Assembly: GCF_026163565.1 (NCBI RefSeq)
Contig: NZ_JAPDKN010000036.1
Coordinates: 1-59,496 of the forward strand
Direction: 5' to 3'
Origin: Chryseobacterium sp. YIM B08800
GTDB taxonomy: Bacteria > Bacteroidota > Bacteroidia > Flavobacteriales > Weeksellaceae
Length of the DNA: 59,496 bases
The position numbers and the translations under genes were made by a program. Every line of letters starts with the position of its first letter. Position 1 is the stretch's first letter. The notes under the pieces are model-generated. The model did not search any database, was not told where the DNA came from, and saw only the letters and a program-made list of their open reading frames with translations. This document shows positions 57,983 through 59,496 of this stretch, piece by piece.

Positions 57983-59200
57983 TTAAGATTTATTTTTCTG
58001 AAAAGCATAATAAGTAATCACAACACTTACAGACATCAATATAAATGCTAAAAAGAAAGGTGCTCCTGAAAACTTAAACGGCGCTTCATCATGAGTGAAA
58101 AAGTAAAATAAATTGGTCATTACAGGTGGACCTATAATGGATGTTGCACTCATTAAACTCGTTAAAGCTCCTTGCAATTCTCCCTGTTCGTTTGAAGGAA
58201 CCGATTTTGTAATCACAGATTGTAAAGCCGGACCACAAATTCCACCCAGACAATAAGGAATTAAAAAGACAAACATCATCCAACCTTCGGATGCGAATGA
58301 GAACAGCAACAATCCTATTGCGTATAATATTAATCCGTAAAAAATACTTTTTTGTTCACCCAGCTTTGGAGTTGTCCATCGGATTAAAACTCCCTGAACC
58401 AAACCTACCAAAAGACCAACGACTCCTAACGAAATTCCGACCATTCTTTCTGTCCAGTCAAATTCGTACATCGTAAAGAAACTCCAGTTACTTTGTACTG
58501 CATGACCTGCAATGTAAATTAAAATTAAAGCAAAGATCAATCCTGAAATTTCAGGATGTTTTCCTAAAAACTTAAATGAACCAACAGGATTTGCACGTTT
58601 CCAGCTAAACTCGCGTCTTTTATCTTTATCTAAACTTTCAGGAAGAATAAAGTAGCCATAAAGGAAATTTAAAAGACATAAACCTGCAGCTGCATAAAAT
58701 GGAACTCTGGCTCCATAATGACCTAAAATACCTCCTAAAACAGGACCAATAATAAAACCTAAGCCAAATGCAGCACCAATTAATCCGAAGTTTTTGGCTC
58801 TGTCTTTATCGGTAGAAATATCGGCAATATATGCACTCGCTGTAGTAACACTTGCCCCGGTAATTCCTGCAATAATTCTCCCTATAAACAACCAAATAAT
58901 TGTTGGAGCCAAAGCAAGCAAAATATAATCAATAGCAAAACCGAAAAGAGAGATCAAAATAATAGGTCTTCGACCAAATTTGTCACTCAAATTTCCTACA
59001 ACCGGTGAAAAAACAAACTGAACGAAAGCGTAGGCAAAACCAAGCCAGCCACCATATTTTGCAGCTTCACTGATGTCTGCATGAATCAGTTCTTTGATCA
59101 GTTGCGGAACTACAGGAATGATGATTCCCCACCCCGTTATATCTATCAGCAACGTGATAAATATAAAACTCATTGCTGCTTTCTTTTTTGAATTTTCCAT
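57983..59200 (-). CDS. MFS efflux transporter, TetA-like (TCR family)
   Basis: The 405-aa, 12-helix protein has the DHA1/TCR motif A, GNLSDKFGRRPIILIS (about 68-83), between helices 2 and 3, and motif C-like AGITGASVTTASAYIAD (about 111-127). Overall it resembles tetracycline-efflux TetA proteins. Whether it exports tetracycline or another compound is unknown, and no tetR lies next to it in the window. The upstream 300 bp hold only repeats. Confidence 0.88.
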   Translation of the reverse strand: MENSKKKAAMSFIFITLLIDITGWGIIIPVVPQLIKELIHADISEAAKYGGWLGFAYAFVQFVFSPVVGNLSDKFGRRPIILISLFGFAIDYILLALAPTIIWLFIGRIIAGITGASVTTASAYIADISTDKDRAKNFGLIGAAFGLGFIIGPVLGGILGHYGARVPFYAAAGLCLLNFLYGYFILPESLDKDKRREFSWKRANPVGSFKFLGKHPEISGLIFALILIYIAGHAVQSNWSFFTMYEFDWTERMVGISLGVVGLLVGLVQGVLIRWTTPKLGEQKSIFYGLILYAIGLLLFSFASEGWMMFVFLIPYCLGGICGPALQSVITKSVPSNEQGELQGALTSLMSATSIIGPPVMTNLFYFFTHDEAPFKFSGAPFFLAFILMSVSVVITYYAFQKNKS

Positions 59201-59239
59201 TGTTGTGCAAAAATAGGTAAATCGGAAAAAATATTCGTG

Positions 59240-59290
59240 TTAAATTAATGAATTGTTGTTGGTTGATAGTTGGTAGTTTTTGGTTGATGG
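59240..59290. repeat. TTGGTTGATAGTT repeat fragment
   Basis: TGTTGTTGGTTGATAGTTGG and TTTTTGGTTGATGG match fragments at 33365-33405 and near 8735-8770. Dispersed intergenic sequence of unknown role. Confidence 0.45.
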
Positions 59291-59356
59291 AATAGCTGTT
59301 TTAGTTTTAATTAAAATCAAATTATGCATATCCGTTTTCCCATCATAATAAAAATT

Positions 59357-59474
59357 TTAACGCAATGAGCGCAAAGATTTCTTTAAACAATTCGCTGTTT
59401 TTAAGCTCGCAAAGGCGTTTGACTTCGTCTAATCTTCGATTTCACTTAGATAAGCACACAAAGATTTTTTTAAT
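59357..59474. repeat. dispersed intergenic repeat, copy 2 (AACGCAA...GCAAAGATTT family)
   Basis: TTTTAACGCAATGAGCGCAAAG, then GCTCGCAAAGGCGTTTGACTTCG and CACAAAGATTTTTTTAA, paralleling 13836-13938. No gene lies in this stretch. Confidence 0.55.
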
Positions 59475-59496
59475 ATGACAAAAAAGCGGACAATCC

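Noticed and set aside
1..59496. CRISPR array or classical phage or restriction-modification system
   Set aside because: No regularly spaced direct repeats with unique spacers, no integrase, capsid, methylase or helicase genes were seen; the HsdR-N gene is stand-alone.

Overview
The window looks like the chromosome of a Flavobacteriia bacterium, most likely Chryseobacterium or a close relative in the Weeksellaceae. The DNA is AT-rich. Many genes have the Bacteroidetes promoter signature TAnnTTTG close to the start and no clear Shine-Dalgarno sequence. Gene content fits this group: an arginine operon built on an N-acylornithine carbamoyltransferase, a fused (p)ppGpp synthetase/hydrolase, and a four-helix-bundle gene between carA and carB. 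The genus is inferred from gene content and dispersed repeats, not from a marker alignment.

Layout. 1-3.6 kb: a deaminase (cut by the window edge), a Nudix hydrolase, and an AraC-type regulator flanked by a DsbA/FrnE-like protein and a flavodoxin-fold oxidoreductase whose upstream regions are near-identical. 3.7-7.4 kb: a decaying patch with a nonsense-interrupted serine hydrolase, a coding remnant, a frameshifted NmrA-like gene, a small inverted-repeat element and an IS1-type transposase, next to tRNA-Ser(UGA). 7.6-20.7 kb: trxB, holA, a stand-alone HsdR-N domain gene, HAD and dienelactone hydrolases, small stress and enzyme genes, a Crp/DinB pair, an ABC transporter pair and a ParE-type toxin-antitoxin pair. 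20.8-26.8 kb: pyrB-carA-S23-carB on the minus strand, preceded by a leader that resembles enterobacterial pyrBI attenuation. 26.9-36.6 kb: an Lrp/AsnC regulator facing a complete arginine operon (putative acetyltransferase, argG, argC, argD, argF', argB, argE, argH; minus strand). Four of its five larger spacers hold a palindromic or dispersed repeat; the fifth, between argF' and argB, holds a perfect 15-bp hairpin that shows no sign of being dispersed. 36.7-48.6 kb: a carboxylate-use block with a transposase-derived DNA-binding protein, a porin, an MHS-type transporter, small membrane proteins, a transporter-like sensor kinase (SSS-STAC-HisKA-HATPase), an orphan receiver and two AMP-forming acyl-CoA synthetases. 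A dead REP-associated transposase sits inside this block. 48.7-59.5 kb: a small protein of unknown function, RSH, nhaA, a lipoprotein, a YihY protein, rlmH, trmL, a tatA-PAP2-TPR-hypothetical-trmL run, and a TetA-like efflux pump.

How the parts work together. PyrB and CarAB carry out early pyrimidine synthesis, and CarAB also supplies carbamoyl phosphate to the arginine carbamoyltransferase next door. Porin, MHS transporter, sensor kinase, receiver and the two acyl-CoA synthetases read as uptake, sensing and activation of acetate, propionate or related acids.

The items most worth following up are: (1) a 23-codon leader ORF plus pause-hairpin, U-rich tract and terminator upstream of pyrB; (2) a roughly 210-bp repeat present twice in the arg operon whose stems covary between copies; (3) an AraC-type two-promoter regulon with matched spacing; and (4) a REP/RAYT system in which one REP unit encodes the end of the sensor kinase.
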